The translations under genes were made by a program, and so were the position numbers. Positions 15,808 to 24,522 of a stretch of 64,000 bases of DNA are shown here, in pieces. This DNA is from Stutzerimonas stutzeri (lineage in GTDB: Bacteria > Pseudomonadota > Gammaproteobacteria > Pseudomonadales > Pseudomonadaceae), in NCBI RefSeq assembly GCF_024448895.1, contig NZ_JAMOIC010000011.1, positions 62,001-126,000 of the forward strand, in the 5' to 3' direction. The notes beneath the pieces were generated by a model. It was given only the letters and a program-made list of their open reading frames with translations, was not told the origin of the DNA and ran no database searches. Position 1 is the first letter of the stretch. Every line of letters begins with the position of its first letter.

Positions 15808-17073
15808 CTAGCTCGTTGCCAGTTGAGTCAATACATGCAGCAGCAACCCGACTAATCCGCCAACGAGCGTGCCGTTGATGCGGATGTATTGCAGGTCCTT
15901 GCCGACGCTCTGCTCCATCTGCTCGACCAGCTCCCGGCTCTCCCAATTCTCCACGCGCTGGGCGATATATCGGCCGATCTGGCCGCGATACCGTTCGAGC
16001 ATGCCCGGCGCGGCGGCCATCAGTTGTTCATTGATCCAGGTGCGCATGGCGTTATCGGCGGCCAGCGAATCGCCCAAGCCCTGCGTCAGGCGCACGATTC
16101 GTTTGCCGATGCGTGAATCAGGGCTTTCCAGATCCGCTTCCAGCCACTCGGTCAATTCGCGCCAGAGTGTCTGCAGGTAGTCGGTCGTAGCGGGGTGCTC
16201 CAGCAACTGGGCAACGATGCGCTCGACCTCCAGCCGGTAGTCCGGGTCATGCTTGAGCCGATTGATGTACTCGGCAACATGCTCGTCGAAGCGCTCACGC
16301 AGTGGATGGTCCGGATCATCGGCGACCTCGGCGATCACCGCCGAAACGCCATCGACGAATTTGTTCGCCGACCAGCCGCCGACCGCTTTGCCCAGGCCCA
16401 GATAGCGCAGGGTGCGGACCTCGGCTGTGATGGCATCGGCGACCAGTGCACGGGTGTCGTCGTCCTGCAGCAGGGCATCGATCTTGATCAGCGCTTCATC
16501 GAGCATCGCCTGGTGTTTGCCCTGGCGGGTGAGCATTTCCAGCACCTGGCCGCAGATCGGCGCGAGGTCGACCTTGCGCGCACGGTTGATCAGTTTCGCC
16601 TGGACGAACGCCTGTACGCGCTCGTCATGCAGCGAGGCGACGCCGAACCTCGCCATGCCGGTGAGCTGCTGACCAACGGATTCGGCATTGGCCGGATGGC
16701 GCAGCCAGTTGGCGAGGCGACCTCCGATGTCCAGCGCTTCGAGCTTGGCCAGCACCAGGGGTGTCGATAGGAAATGGGTGGTGATGAAGGTTGAGAGGTT
16801 CTTGCCGATGCGCGCCTTGCTGCGCGGGATGATCGCCGTATGCGGGATCGGCAGGCCGAGCGGGTGACGGAACAGGGCGGTGACGGCGAACCAGTCAGCG
16901 ATGGCCCCCACCATGGCGGCTTCGGCGAAGGATGCGAGGTAGCCCCAGGCCGTGTGGCGCGGCTCCATGGCGGTTGCGATGACATAAAGCACGGCTGCAA
17001 GCAGCAGAAGCAAGCCGGCCACCAGCTTCATGCGTGAAACCGGCGATTGCCAGAGACGGTGCAGAGGGCTCAT
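15808..17073 (-). CDS. DUF445-family membrane-anchored protein
   Basis: This 421-residue protein has a transmembrane helix near residues 16-36, then EAAMVGAIADWFAVTALFRHP, the defining N-terminal signature of DUF445 (YjiN-like). A long, charged, mostly helical middle region follows, with repeated DUF445 units, and a second hydrophobic segment near the C-terminus (GTLVGGLVGLLLHVLTQ). Function is unknown; the topology suggests a large soluble domain anchored at both ends. A strong AGAGGAA ribosome-binding site precedes the ATG. It is a single gene. Confidence 0.85.
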   Translation of the reverse strand: MSPLHRLWQSPVSRMKLVAGLLLLLAAVLYVIATAMEPRHTAWGYLASFAEAAMVGAIADWFAVTALFRHPLGLPIPHTAIIPRSKARIGKNLSTFITTHFLSTPLVLAKLEALDIGGRLANWLRHPANAESVGQQLTGMARFGVASLHDERVQAFVQAKLINRARKVDLAPICGQVLEMLTRQGKHQAMLDEALIKIDALLQDDDTRALVADAITAEVRTLRYLGLGKAVGGWSANKFVDGVSAVIAEVADDPDHPLRERFDEHVAEYINRLKHDPDYRLEVERIVAQLLEHPATTDYLQTLWRELTEWLEADLESPDSRIGKRIVRLTQGLGDSLAADNAMRTWINEQLMAAAPGMLERYRGQIGRYIAQRVENWESRELVEQMEQSVGKDLQYIRINGTLVGGLVGLLLHVLTQLATS

Positions 17074-17221
17074 GAGATTCCTCTTCGGTAAACGGCGGGT
17101 GGGTCAAGCGAGGGCATTGTCGGCGTATAGCCGAGGGGTCTGCCCATACAGCACAGACCCGGTCGAGCGGGAGCGGGTTCGATTACCCGTCTGGAGCCTG
17201 CTGCCGATCAGGCAAGAGGAT

Positions 17222-17614
17222 TTATTCCTCGTCGTCTTCCTCACGCAGCATCACGTAGCTGCCGTCGTCCAGGCGCTCGCATACGTAGAACATGGCGATG
17301 CTGCCATCAAGTTCGGTCACGGCCGCGTAGTCATCCGCTTCGACGGTGAAATAGCCCTTGGAATCGGAGCCTGCTTCGGCTGCGAACAAGGCGGTGAAAA
17401 AGGCGTCCTCCGGCATGCCGTCGAAATAGTCAGCGCGCGCCTTGGCATCCCATTCCTGTGGCGGCTCGAACTGCCCGGTGATGATCACGCGGGCATCGCC
17501 CATGTCGCGCTCTTCGCCGTCCGGGTCGGTTTCGTGGGCACGGTAGATGGTGCAGCTGAGCGCATCCGGGTCGGCCAGGATACTGTCGCGCGAAGGTTGG
17601 CTATTAGCAGGCAT
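17222..17614 (-). CDS. Hypothetical acidic cytoplasmic protein
   Basis: I do not recognise this 130-residue protein. It is strongly acidic with an MLREEDDEE tail, has no signal peptide or membrane segment, and contains many aromatic residues (RADYFDGMPEDAFFTALFAAE). A good GGAG ribosome-binding site and a consistent codon pattern support it as real. It is divergent from a run of small plus-strand genes (a 48-residue acidic protein and a DUF2188-like protein) and upstream of DUF445 on the same strand. No function is proposed. Confidence 0.65.
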   Translation of the reverse strand: MPANSQPSRDSILADPDALSCTIYRAHETDPDGEERDMGDARVIITGQFEPPQEWDAKARADYFDGMPEDAFFTALFAAEAGSDSKGYFTVEADDYAAVTELDGSIAMFYVCERLDDGSYVMLREEDDEE

Positions 17615-17808
17615 GGGAGCAGCTCCGGTAAAGGTGGGATTGCCGGCAGTGTGGTGGAGTCGCGGTGTGGCTGCAATCGCAAGTTTCGGCCAGATGGAGG
17701 ATCGCTACCCCCTGAGACGGTGATCGGACCGCCGGCAAGCGGGCCAGCGAACGTCATCAGGCGCGAGGGGTTCCAATCGACTGAAACCCATTGCAAAGCG
17801 AGATCGCC

Positions 17809-17955
17809 ATGAACCCTACACCTCATGATCAGACCGAGCATGACGAACCCGCCGAAGAGATGCCGGATGTGACCATGACCGACAGCGGTGAGAAGGAGCC
17901 CGGAGAGGATCCGGACTTTGACGACAGCGAGCTCGGTATCGACGATCGGACCTAG
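17809..17955 (+). CDS. Small acidic protein, 48 residues
   Basis: A short gene encodes a very acidic, hydrophilic peptide (begins MNPTPHDQTEHDEP, ends DDSELGIDDRT). It has no hydrophobic segment and no cysteine, and is probably intrinsically disordered. Its features are an ATG start, a weak GCGAGA upstream sequence and a TAG stop. It is on the same strand as, and 101 bp ahead of, the DUF2188-like gene, so they may be co-transcribed. Codon choice resembles that of neighbouring genes. It could be chance coding; conservation would decide. Confidence 0.5.
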   Translation: MNPTPHDQTEHDEPAEEMPDVTMTDSGEKEPGEDPDFDDSELGIDDRT

Positions 17956-18056
17956 CAGCGCAGAGGCCCGGGCGTCCTGGCACGACACCGGCACCGGACC
18001 TCCACACAGAATCCCGAGCGGCACCAGCCGGTGTGCGCATCTCAAAGGAGCCATAG

Positions 18057-18278
18057 ATGGACAAGTACCACGTTAATCCGACACCCATGGGCTGGGAGCT
18101 GACTGACCAGCAATCCCAGGAAACGGTATTGCGCACCCTCACCAAGGACGAGATGTTCACCGGGCTGGACAGCTTCATGGATGGCAAGACCGCTTCGGTC
18201 GAGGTCTATGATCGGCACGGAACGCTGGAGGAAGAGCGGCCATACCCGGGAAGCAGTCACCCGGTTTCGACCCGCTGA
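18057..18278 (+). CDS. DUF2188-like small protein
   Basis: The 73-residue protein begins MDKYHVNPTPMGWELT and has a C-terminal YDRHGTLEEERPYPGSSHP. This resembles Pseudomonas DUF2188 proteins (short; N-terminal HV-P-GW strand pattern, terminal DGT-EERTYP). Function is unknown; members are small cytoplasmic proteins often annotated as stress-associated. An AAAGGAG ribosome-binding site lies 8 bases before the ATG. It belongs to a group of small acidic genes between DUF445 and the lipoprotein gene. Confidence 0.65.
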   Translation: MDKYHVNPTPMGWELTDQQSQETVLRTLTKDEMFTGLDSFMDGKTASVEVYDRHGTLEEERPYPGSSHPVSTR

Positions 18279-18361
18279 TCATCGGGCTCAGCACAAATCG
18301 CGCTGCGGCCAGCCAAGCTGTCATACCATCACCGTTTCGCTTACCTGACCGGAAACCTCCC

Positions 18362-18790
18362 ATGCGCTTACTCCTCGCACTCATTCCATTACTGGCGCTG
18401 GCCGGCTGTTCGTCCTGGCAAGCTGACCCTGAAGACATCAAGCCGGTGCCAGACGAGCGCTTGCGTGGTTTTCAGTCGCCTGTGCCCAACGGCGGTGAGG
18501 TCGTTGTGACCCGGGATTTCGGCATGCGCGGCGGCGGTTGTTATGTCGCAGTCATGGTCGATCGCATGCTCGCGGCACGCATCCATGTGGGCGAGCAGGT
18601 GCGTTTGTACGTGCCGGCGGGTATGCGCATCGTCAGCATCGAGTCCGACCCTGAGGACGACACGCTGTGTGGCAAGGGCAGCCTGCTGCGCGAGAAGGCT
18701 GCGCGGGTAGAGCGCGACGAGACCTTGCACTTTCGCATCAGCGCCGACAACCGCATCGGTTTCGATATCCAGCAGGTCGAGGCCAAGTAG
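18362..18790 (+). CDS. Conserved lipoprotein of unknown function
   Basis: The 142-residue product has a lipoprotein signal (MRLLLALIPLLALAGC, lipobox LAGC at residue 16). The mature domain contains VVTRDFGMRGGGCYVAVMVD, GEQVRLYVPAGMRI and DDTLCGKGSLL. Two further cysteines (GGGC and TLC) may form a disulfide. Residue +2 is Ser, so by the usual rule it should be sorted to the outer membrane. Related Pseudomonas proteins sometimes carry an incorrect isopropylmalate dehydratase name; nothing here supports that enzyme. The gene appears single. Confidence 0.7.
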   Translation: MRLLLALIPLLALAGCSSWQADPEDIKPVPDERLRGFQSPVPNGGEVVVTRDFGMRGGGCYVAVMVDRMLAARIHVGEQVRLYVPAGMRIVSIESDPEDDTLCGKGSLLREKAARVERDETLHFRISADNRIGFDIQQVEAK

Positions 18791-19053
18791 CCGAGATGGT
18801 CGATGGGCAACACAGGTGACTCATGAAGCCGAATCACGCTGCTAGCTGATGCAGCTGAATTGCGCAGTTGAATAACGGCGAAACACTCGCTTCATGAAGG
18901 CCAGCGAACCCTGGCCCTCGTTTCACGCTCCGACATAGGTACAACCGTTGTGCTTGAGCCTTCCTCCGCCCGTCTGGGTCGCAACGGAGGGTTCAGCCTG
19001 CACACCGGTGCTACTGCCAATGCGGCCAACCGCCGCCTGCAAGGAGTCGATGC

Positions 19054-20064
19054 GTGAACAAAGCCATGTCTTCCCTGATGCTCGTCGCCGGGCTCGCCCT
19101 GATCCCATCGCTGCATGCCGATGAGCGACCCGCTTACGGCCCGCACCTCGAAGGCTTCAGCTATCCCCACCCGATCAAGCGCTTCGAGTTCTCGTCTCAG
19201 CGCCAGGCACTGACCATGGGCTATATGGACGTTGCGCCGGCCGGCAAGGCCAACGGGCGCACCCTCGTGCTGATGCATGGCAAGAATTTCTGTGCAGCGA
19301 CCTGGCAGGAAAGCATCGCGGTGCTGTCGCAGAACGGCTATCGGGTGATCGCGCCTGACCAGATCGGCTTTTGCAGTTCAAGCAAACCGCAGGGCTATCA
19401 GTTCAGCTTTGCGCAACTGGCCCATAACACCCGCGCCTTGTTGCAGTCGCTGGATATCGAGCAGGTCACGGTGATCGGTCATTCCATGGGCGGCATGTTG
19501 GCCTCTCGTCTGGCGCTGAACTACCCGGACATGGTCGACCAGTTGGTGCTGGTCAACCCTATTGGACTGGAGGACTGGCAGGCCGAAGGAGTGCCCTACG
19601 CGGCCATCAATACGCTGTACGAGGGTGAGTTGAAAACCGACTTCGAGAAGATCAAGGGCTATCAGCAGAAGTTCTACTACAACGGCAATTGGAAGCCCGA
19701 GTACGACCGCTGGGTAGAAATGCTCGCCGGGATGTACGCCGGCGACGGCAAGGAAATCGTTGCATGGAATCAGGCGCAGACGTCCGACATGGTCTTCACC
19801 CAACCGGTGATCCATGAGTTCAGCAAGCTGAGCATGCCGACGCTGCTGCTCATCGGCGGTAAGGACCGCACCGCGCCCGGTGCCAATCGTGCGCCGGAGG
19901 AGGTTGCGCAGCGCTTGGGCAACTACCCTGAACTTGGCAGACGTGCCGCCGCGATGATCCCCAACGCGACGCTTGTGCCGTTCCCCGAGCTGGGTCACTC
20001 ACCTCAGGTGGAGGCCCCGGAAGTCTTCCATAAGGCTCTGCTGCGCGGGCTCGAGAGCCGTTGA
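19054..20064 (+). CDS. Exported alpha/beta-hydrolase
   Basis: The 336-residue protein has a signal peptide (MLVAGLALIPSLHA, cleavage before DERPAYGP). The alpha/beta-hydrolase core follows: oxyanion LMHGKNFCAATW, nucleophile elbow GHSMGG, the acid region LIGGKDRTAPG and the catalytic His in ELGHSPQVE. The substrate is unknown; relatives are annotated as periplasmic esterases or haloalkane-type hydrolases. The start is GTG, seven bases after an AAGGAG site; a nearby ATG is out of frame. It is convergent with the SLC13 gene, and a G-C hairpin (20071-20097, no T-run) lies between them. Confidence 0.85.
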   Translation: MNKAMSSLMLVAGLALIPSLHADERPAYGPHLEGFSYPHPIKRFEFSSQRQALTMGYMDVAPAGKANGRTLVLMHGKNFCAATWQESIAVLSQNGYRVIAPDQIGFCSSSKPQGYQFSFAQLAHNTRALLQSLDIEQVTVIGHSMGGMLASRLALNYPDMVDQLVLVNPIGLEDWQAEGVPYAAINTLYEGELKTDFEKIKGYQQKFYYNGNWKPEYDRWVEMLAGMYAGDGKEIVAWNQAQTSDMVFTQPVIHEFSKLSMPTLLLIGGKDRTAPGANRAPEEVAQRLGNYPELGRRAAAMIPNATLVPFPELGHSPQVEAPEVFHKALLRGLESR

Positions 20065-20106
20065 GGAGAAGGCCGGCACCGATGCCCGGTGTCGGCCAGC
20101 ATCTCC

Positions 20107-21963
20107 TTACAGCGGCCATACCCACAAAATGGTCGGTACTGCGACCAGCACGACAACGATCGACAACGGCAGCCCGAGCCGCCAGTAATCGCCAAAACGG
20201 TATCCGCCCGGCGCCATGACCAGCGTGTTGGACTGATGCCCGATGGGCGTGAGAAACGCGCACGAAGCGCCAATCGCCACTGCCATCAAAAAGGGATCGG
20301 CAGAGGCCTCCATGCCCCGCGCCAAGGCTATTGCCACTGGCGCGGCGAGCACTGCAGCGGCGGCATTGTTGACCACGTTTGACAGCAACATCACGCCGAC
20401 CATGAGAATCGCTACGGTTGCGGCTGGCGGTGCGGACTGGCCGACCTGCAGCAGGGCATCGGCGATCAGGCGTGAGCCTCCGGTGGTTTCCAGGGCTTCG
20501 CCGATGGGCAGCATTGCAGCGATGAGCACGATAATCGACATGTCGATGCTCTTGTAAATATCGCCGGTGGGCACCAGCCCGACCAGAATCATCGCCAGGG
20601 CACCGCCGACCAAGGCAACAGCTGAGGGCAGCAGCCCCAGCGCGATGAGTGCCAACGCGCCGGCAAAGATGCCGCTCGCCAATAGTACCTGGCGCGGCGC
20701 GGTGATGCGCAGGCCGCGGGAGGCCAGCGGCAGACAGCCGAGATTGCTGAGCGTCGACTGCAGCTGGTCCTCGCGGGCCTGCAACAGAAGGATGTCACCC
20801 GCAGCGAAGCGAATCTTGCTCAGGCGTTGCCGCAGCCGCTGTCCCTGCCGCGCTACGGCGAGAATGTTCACACCATGGCTCTCGCGCAGCGCCAGCCCGG
20901 TTGCGGTGGTGCCAACCAATGACGAACCCGAGGTGACGATGGCTTCAGCCAGCGCGCGCTCGGCATGACGCGCATCGTTGGCTTCGGTATCCGCCTGCTT
21001 GTCCGCATCGCCATTCTTTTCAGCCTGCTTCTGCTGCTCGGCCTTCTCGCGGGCTTCTGCTTTGCTGTCGGCTTCGGCTGCCAGCTCAAGGTGCGTTACA
21101 TCGAGAAAGCTCTTGAGGCTTTCGGAGTCAGCTTCGACCATCAGGACGTCGTCGTCGCGCAGCACTTCATAGGTGGATGGCATGCGCTTGTATTCACCTG
21201 AGCGCACCAGCGCGATGACCATGACGTCCGCATCGTCTCCGCCAGCGGAGATCAGGTCATGTAGGGTGCGGCCTGCATATTTGCTGCCCTCGGGAATCTG
21301 CAGCTCGGTCATGTACCCGCTGATCTCGAACAGCTCCTGCCCGCTGCTCTTGTCCTCGCGGCGGGGCGTCAGCCGCCAGAGCAGTGCGATGAACAGAACG
21401 CCCGCGAGCGTGATGACCAGGCCCACGGGCAAAAAGTCGAACATGCCGAAAGCCGCCTCGCCCGTCTCACGCCGGTAGCCGGCGATGATGATATTGGGCG
21501 GCGTACCGATCAGCGTCAGGGTGCCACCGAGCAACGAACCAAAGGCCAGCGGCATCAACAGATAGGACGGCGAGCGACCGCTCTGGCGGGACATCCAGAC
21601 AGCCACGGGCATGAACAGCGCAAGCGCGCCGACGTTGTTCATGAAGCCCGAACACAGCGCGACGATGCTGCTCAGGGTAAGCACCTGAATCCAGGGCCGG
21701 TCGCCCACCTTGGTCAGGTGACGCGCCAGGGAGTCCACCACGCCGCCATTCAGCAGCCCGCGGCTGAGCACCAGCACGGCCGCGACGGTGATCACCGCTG
21801 GATGGCCGAGGCCCATGAAGGCTTCATCTGCTGGCACGATGCCGGCGAGAGTGACCACCAGCAAGGCGCCGATGGCGACGATGTCGTAACGCCAGCGATT
21901 CCACACGAACAGGCCCAGTGTCGCGGCCAGAACGGCGAACACGATCAGCTGATCGCTTTGCAT
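20107..21963 (-). CDS. SLC13-family permease with RCK_C domains and charged linker
   Basis: The 618-residue protein has two membrane halves (about residues 5-200 and 430-618) flanking cytoplasmic RCK_C/TrkA-C domains (about 212-288 and 340-420). The TLIGTPPNIII and TPIGHQSNTLVM motifs are the substrate-site SLC13/DASS-type signatures. The two RCK_C domains are separated by a Lys/Glu/Gln/Ala-rich linker at about residues 295-335 that looks like a short coiled coil or disordered spacer. Such proteins are sodium-coupled or proton-coupled anion transporters (sulfate, carboxylate). The start MQSDQ was preferred over a longer frame because the first helix follows directly and GGAG precedes it. Confidence 0.85.
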   Translation of the reverse strand: MQSDQLIVFAVLAATLGLFVWNRWRYDIVAIGALLVVTLAGIVPADEAFMGLGHPAVITVAAVLVLSRGLLNGGVVDSLARHLTKVGDRPWIQVLTLSSIVALCSGFMNNVGALALFMPVAVWMSRQSGRSPSYLLMPLAFGSLLGGTLTLIGTPPNIIIAGYRRETGEAAFGMFDFLPVGLVITLAGVLFIALLWRLTPRREDKSSGQELFEISGYMTELQIPEGSKYAGRTLHDLISAGGDDADVMVIALVRSGEYKRMPSTYEVLRDDDVLMVEADSESLKSFLDVTHLELAAEADSKAEAREKAEQQKQAEKNGDADKQADTEANDARHAERALAEAIVTSGSSLVGTTATGLALRESHGVNILAVARQGQRLRQRLSKIRFAAGDILLLQAREDQLQSTLSNLGCLPLASRGLRITAPRQVLLASGIFAGALALIALGLLPSAVALVGGALAMILVGLVPTGDIYKSIDMSIIVLIAAMLPIGEALETTGGSRLIADALLQVGQSAPPAATVAILMVGVMLLSNVVNNAAAAVLAAPVAIALARGMEASADPFLMAVAIGASCAFLTPIGHQSNTLVMAPGGYRFGDYWRLGLPLSIVVVLVAVPTILWVWPL

Positions 21964-22294
21964 GAAAAACTCCGAGAACGCGTTGCCGCCATACTGGCGT
22001 AGAGCCGGAAAAGCAGCGGCAGGCTGAATTGTATGAAGAGTGGGATTTGGGCCGAAGCGGCTGCCCAGGCGGCAATACACTAGCCGGATGATGGACCCTG
22101 GAGCCAGCATTGCGTTCGGCCTCATCCTTTGCGCCGCTGGAAAAAAATCGTCCCTCATCCTTGCCGTGAATGGCGATGGAAGAATGGCGTACGCTCGGCA
22201 TCGTCGCCTGCCGCACTTCATTCGTCCGCGGTTGACTGGCAAGACCTGCGTCAGTAGGCAAGGATGTACGACAGCCAACCGCCGATGAGCCCCT
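21964..22294. other. Divergent intergenic region, no gene seen
   Basis: These 331 bp separate the SLC13 permease gene from a divergent hydrolase gene and should hold both promoters. A minus-strand frame continues upstream from the permease, but it has no plausible start or family features. No repeat or riboswitch-like structure was recognised. Confidence 0.45.
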
Positions 22295-23230
22295 ATGTCC
22301 GAGCCCGTAGTTCTGCAATGCCGTGATGGTTACGTCCTCGCCGGACAACTGTGGACGCCGTCCGCGGCGGTACGGGGCTCAGTGATAATCAGCAGTGCCA
22401 CTGGCGTCCTTGCGCGTTATTACGCGCGCTACGCGGCATTCCTCTGCGAACACGGCTACCGGGTGCTGACCTACGATTACCGCGGCATCGGCGGGTCGCG
22501 GCCGGCGATTTTGCGGGGTGCCGAGATCATCTGGCGAGACTGGGGTGATCTGGACTTCGATGCGGCAGTGCGCTGGATCCGTCAAGGGGACCCGGTTGGA
22601 CCACTGATTGCGGTCGGGCACAGCATCGGCGGCTTTCTGCCGGGGTTCGCGGCCGCCGCGGTCGAAGTGGATCGCTTTCTCAGTATCGGGGCCCAGTACG
22701 CCTACTGGCGCGATTATGCGCCTGGGCAACGCTGGCAGATGTTCGCCAGATGGCATCTGTTCATGCCTGCGGTGACCGCGCTATGCGGCTATTTCCCTGG
22801 CCGCCGGCTGGGCTGGCTAGAGGATCTTCCGGCGGGCGTCGCGCGGGAATGGGCGTTTCGTCAGGCACGGCTGGAACACAGCTATCCCGTGCAGGAGCGC
22901 GACGAGATGATTCGCCGCTTTGCTGCCGTCCGGGCGCCGATTCTCGCGATAAGCATGAGCGATGACGAATACGGCACGCCGCCCGCGATCGCGCGTGGCC
23001 TTAGCTACTACCGCAACGCCCACCGCGAGCATGTCCGCCTGACGCCGCAAGCGCTGGGCCAAACCCGGGTCGGGCACTTCGACCTGTTCCGTGATCGGTA
23101 CCGCGAAAGCTTTTGGCGGGCCACGCTCGACTGGATCGAGTCGGGCAACAATCCTTGGGAGCCAACCGATGTGCTGGTTGCCGAAGCGCCAGCTCACGGC
23201 AGCGCTGCTGACGAGATGATGTCGTCCTGA
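22295..23230 (+). CDS. Cytoplasmic alpha/beta-hydrolase
   Basis: The 311-residue protein lacks a signal peptide. Its alpha/beta-hydrolase elements are YDYRGIGGSRP (strand 4 region), the nucleophile elbow GHSIGG at about residue 108, and a C-terminal RVGHFDLFRDRYRE segment carrying the likely catalytic histidine. It resembles the serine-aminopeptidase-like hydrolases annotated as YheT/UCP037442-type proteins. The substrate is not known. The ribosome-binding site is weak (GATGAGCCCCT before ATG). It is followed 135 bp later by the Tat-exported aldo-keto reductase on the same strand. Confidence 0.8.
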   Translation: MSEPVVLQCRDGYVLAGQLWTPSAAVRGSVIISSATGVLARYYARYAAFLCEHGYRVLTYDYRGIGGSRPAILRGAEIIWRDWGDLDFDAAVRWIRQGDPVGPLIAVGHSIGGFLPGFAAAAVEVDRFLSIGAQYAYWRDYAPGQRWQMFARWHLFMPAVTALCGYFPGRRLGWLEDLPAGVAREWAFRQARLEHSYPVQERDEMIRRFAAVRAPILAISMSDDEYGTPPAIARGLSYYRNAHREHVRLTPQALGQTRVGHFDLFRDRYRESFWRATLDWIESGNNPWEPTDVLVAEAPAHGSAADEMMSS

Positions 23231-23365
23231 CCACCGATGCGCCCGCTCGATGGGCGCGCGCTCGTAAAGCGGCGAAACGACCGAATGGATGAACCCCGCG
23301 GGGCGCGAAGGGTTGCTAACAGATGCCCCTTTCTGAGCCGCTTACCCCGCAACGGAGGTTTCCGC

Positions 23366-24502
23366 ATGCAACGACGATCCTTTCTCTCTACTGTGACCGC
23401 CGCAGGCGTCGGGCTAGCCCTCGCGCCAATGTTCGCTCGGGCCGCCACGCAAGGGGCCAAAGGCGGCTCCGCAGCGTCCCGGTCGCCCGAGCAGCTGCCG
23501 ATGAACGAAGGTCAGTATCAACGCTACCGTCCGCGTTATCGGTTCGGCCTCGGCGGTGCAATCGGCTTGGGTGACATGCGCCGCGAGATGCCTGAGGCAG
23601 AAGCCTTGGCTCTGTTGCAGCAGGCATGGGACTTGGGCGTGCGCTATTACGACACCTCGCCCTGGTACGGGCTGGGGCTCAGCGAGCGGCGTCATGCCGG
23701 GCTGCTGTCGGCTCAGGATGGTGACGCCTATGTGCTGTCGACAAAAGTCGGCAGACTGCTCAAGCCCGAGGCCGGTTATTCACACGATAACTGGAAGGGC
23801 GTGAACAACTTCAGCTACGAGTACGACTACACCGCGGCCGGTACGCGCCGGTCTATCGAGGACAGCCTTCAGCGCATGGGCGTGCCCAGCCTGGACGTGG
23901 TGTTCATCCACGATCTTTCACCGGACAACGTCGACATGGGCGAAGGCTGGAAGGAGCACTTCGAAGTCGCCGTCAAAGGCGCAATGCCGGAGCTGGTGAA
24001 AATGCGCGAGGAAGGGTTGATCAAGGCCTGGGGAATGGGCGTGAACACCTTGCCGCCTGCGCTCGGCGCTATCGAACGGTCAGACCCGGACATCATTCTT
24101 TCAGCGACTCAATATTCGCTGCTCAAACACAAGGACGCCCTCAACCTGCTGTTCCCGGCAGCAGAGAAACGGGGCGTATCGATCGTTTCCGGCGCACCGT
24201 TGAACTCGGGATACCTGGCGGGCAACGAGTACTTCAACTACAGCAAGGAGGTGCCACAGGACATCCAGCGCAAGCGTGAGCGTTACCGCGAGCTGGCCCG
24301 CGAACACGAGGTCGATCTGCGTACCGCCGCCTTGCAGTTCTGCAATGCGCCTTCTGTGATTTCGGCGATCATTCCCGGCGCGAGCAAACCCGAGCATATC
24401 CGCGAGAACGCCGCATCGATGTCGGCGAAAGTGCCCAGCGAGTTCTGGGCTGCAGCCAAGCGTGAAGGCCTGATTGAAGAAAACGCGCCGATACCCGGCT
24501 GA
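23366..24502 (+). CDS. Tat-exported aldo/keto reductase
   Basis: The 378-residue protein starts MQRRSFLSTVTAAGVG, a twin-arginine signal with RRSFL, a hydrophobic core and cleavage near ARA-ATQG. The rest is an aldo-keto reductase barrel of the D-threo-aldose dehydrogenase-like branch. The catalytic Asp/Tyr lie in YDTSPWYG, Lys in LSTKVGR and His in VFIHDLSP. The C-terminal SAIIPGASKPEHIREN segment binds NADP in the family. Export by Tat implies a folded, cofactor-loaded enzyme in the periplasm, unusual for an NAD(P)H enzyme. The start was chosen for the Tat signal and a GGAGG site. Confidence 0.85.
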   Translation: MQRRSFLSTVTAAGVGLALAPMFARAATQGAKGGSAASRSPEQLPMNEGQYQRYRPRYRFGLGGAIGLGDMRREMPEAEALALLQQAWDLGVRYYDTSPWYGLGLSERRHAGLLSAQDGDAYVLSTKVGRLLKPEAGYSHDNWKGVNNFSYEYDYTAAGTRRSIEDSLQRMGVPSLDVVFIHDLSPDNVDMGEGWKEHFEVAVKGAMPELVKMREEGLIKAWGMGVNTLPPALGAIERSDPDIILSATQYSLLKHKDALNLLFPAAEKRGVSIVSGAPLNSGYLAGNEYFNYSKEVPQDIQRKRERYRELAREHEVDLRTAALQFCNAPSVISAIIPGASKPEHIRENAASMSAKVPSEFWAAAKREGLIEENAPIPG

Positions 24503-24522
24503 TCTGGCTGAGCCGGCCTTGG

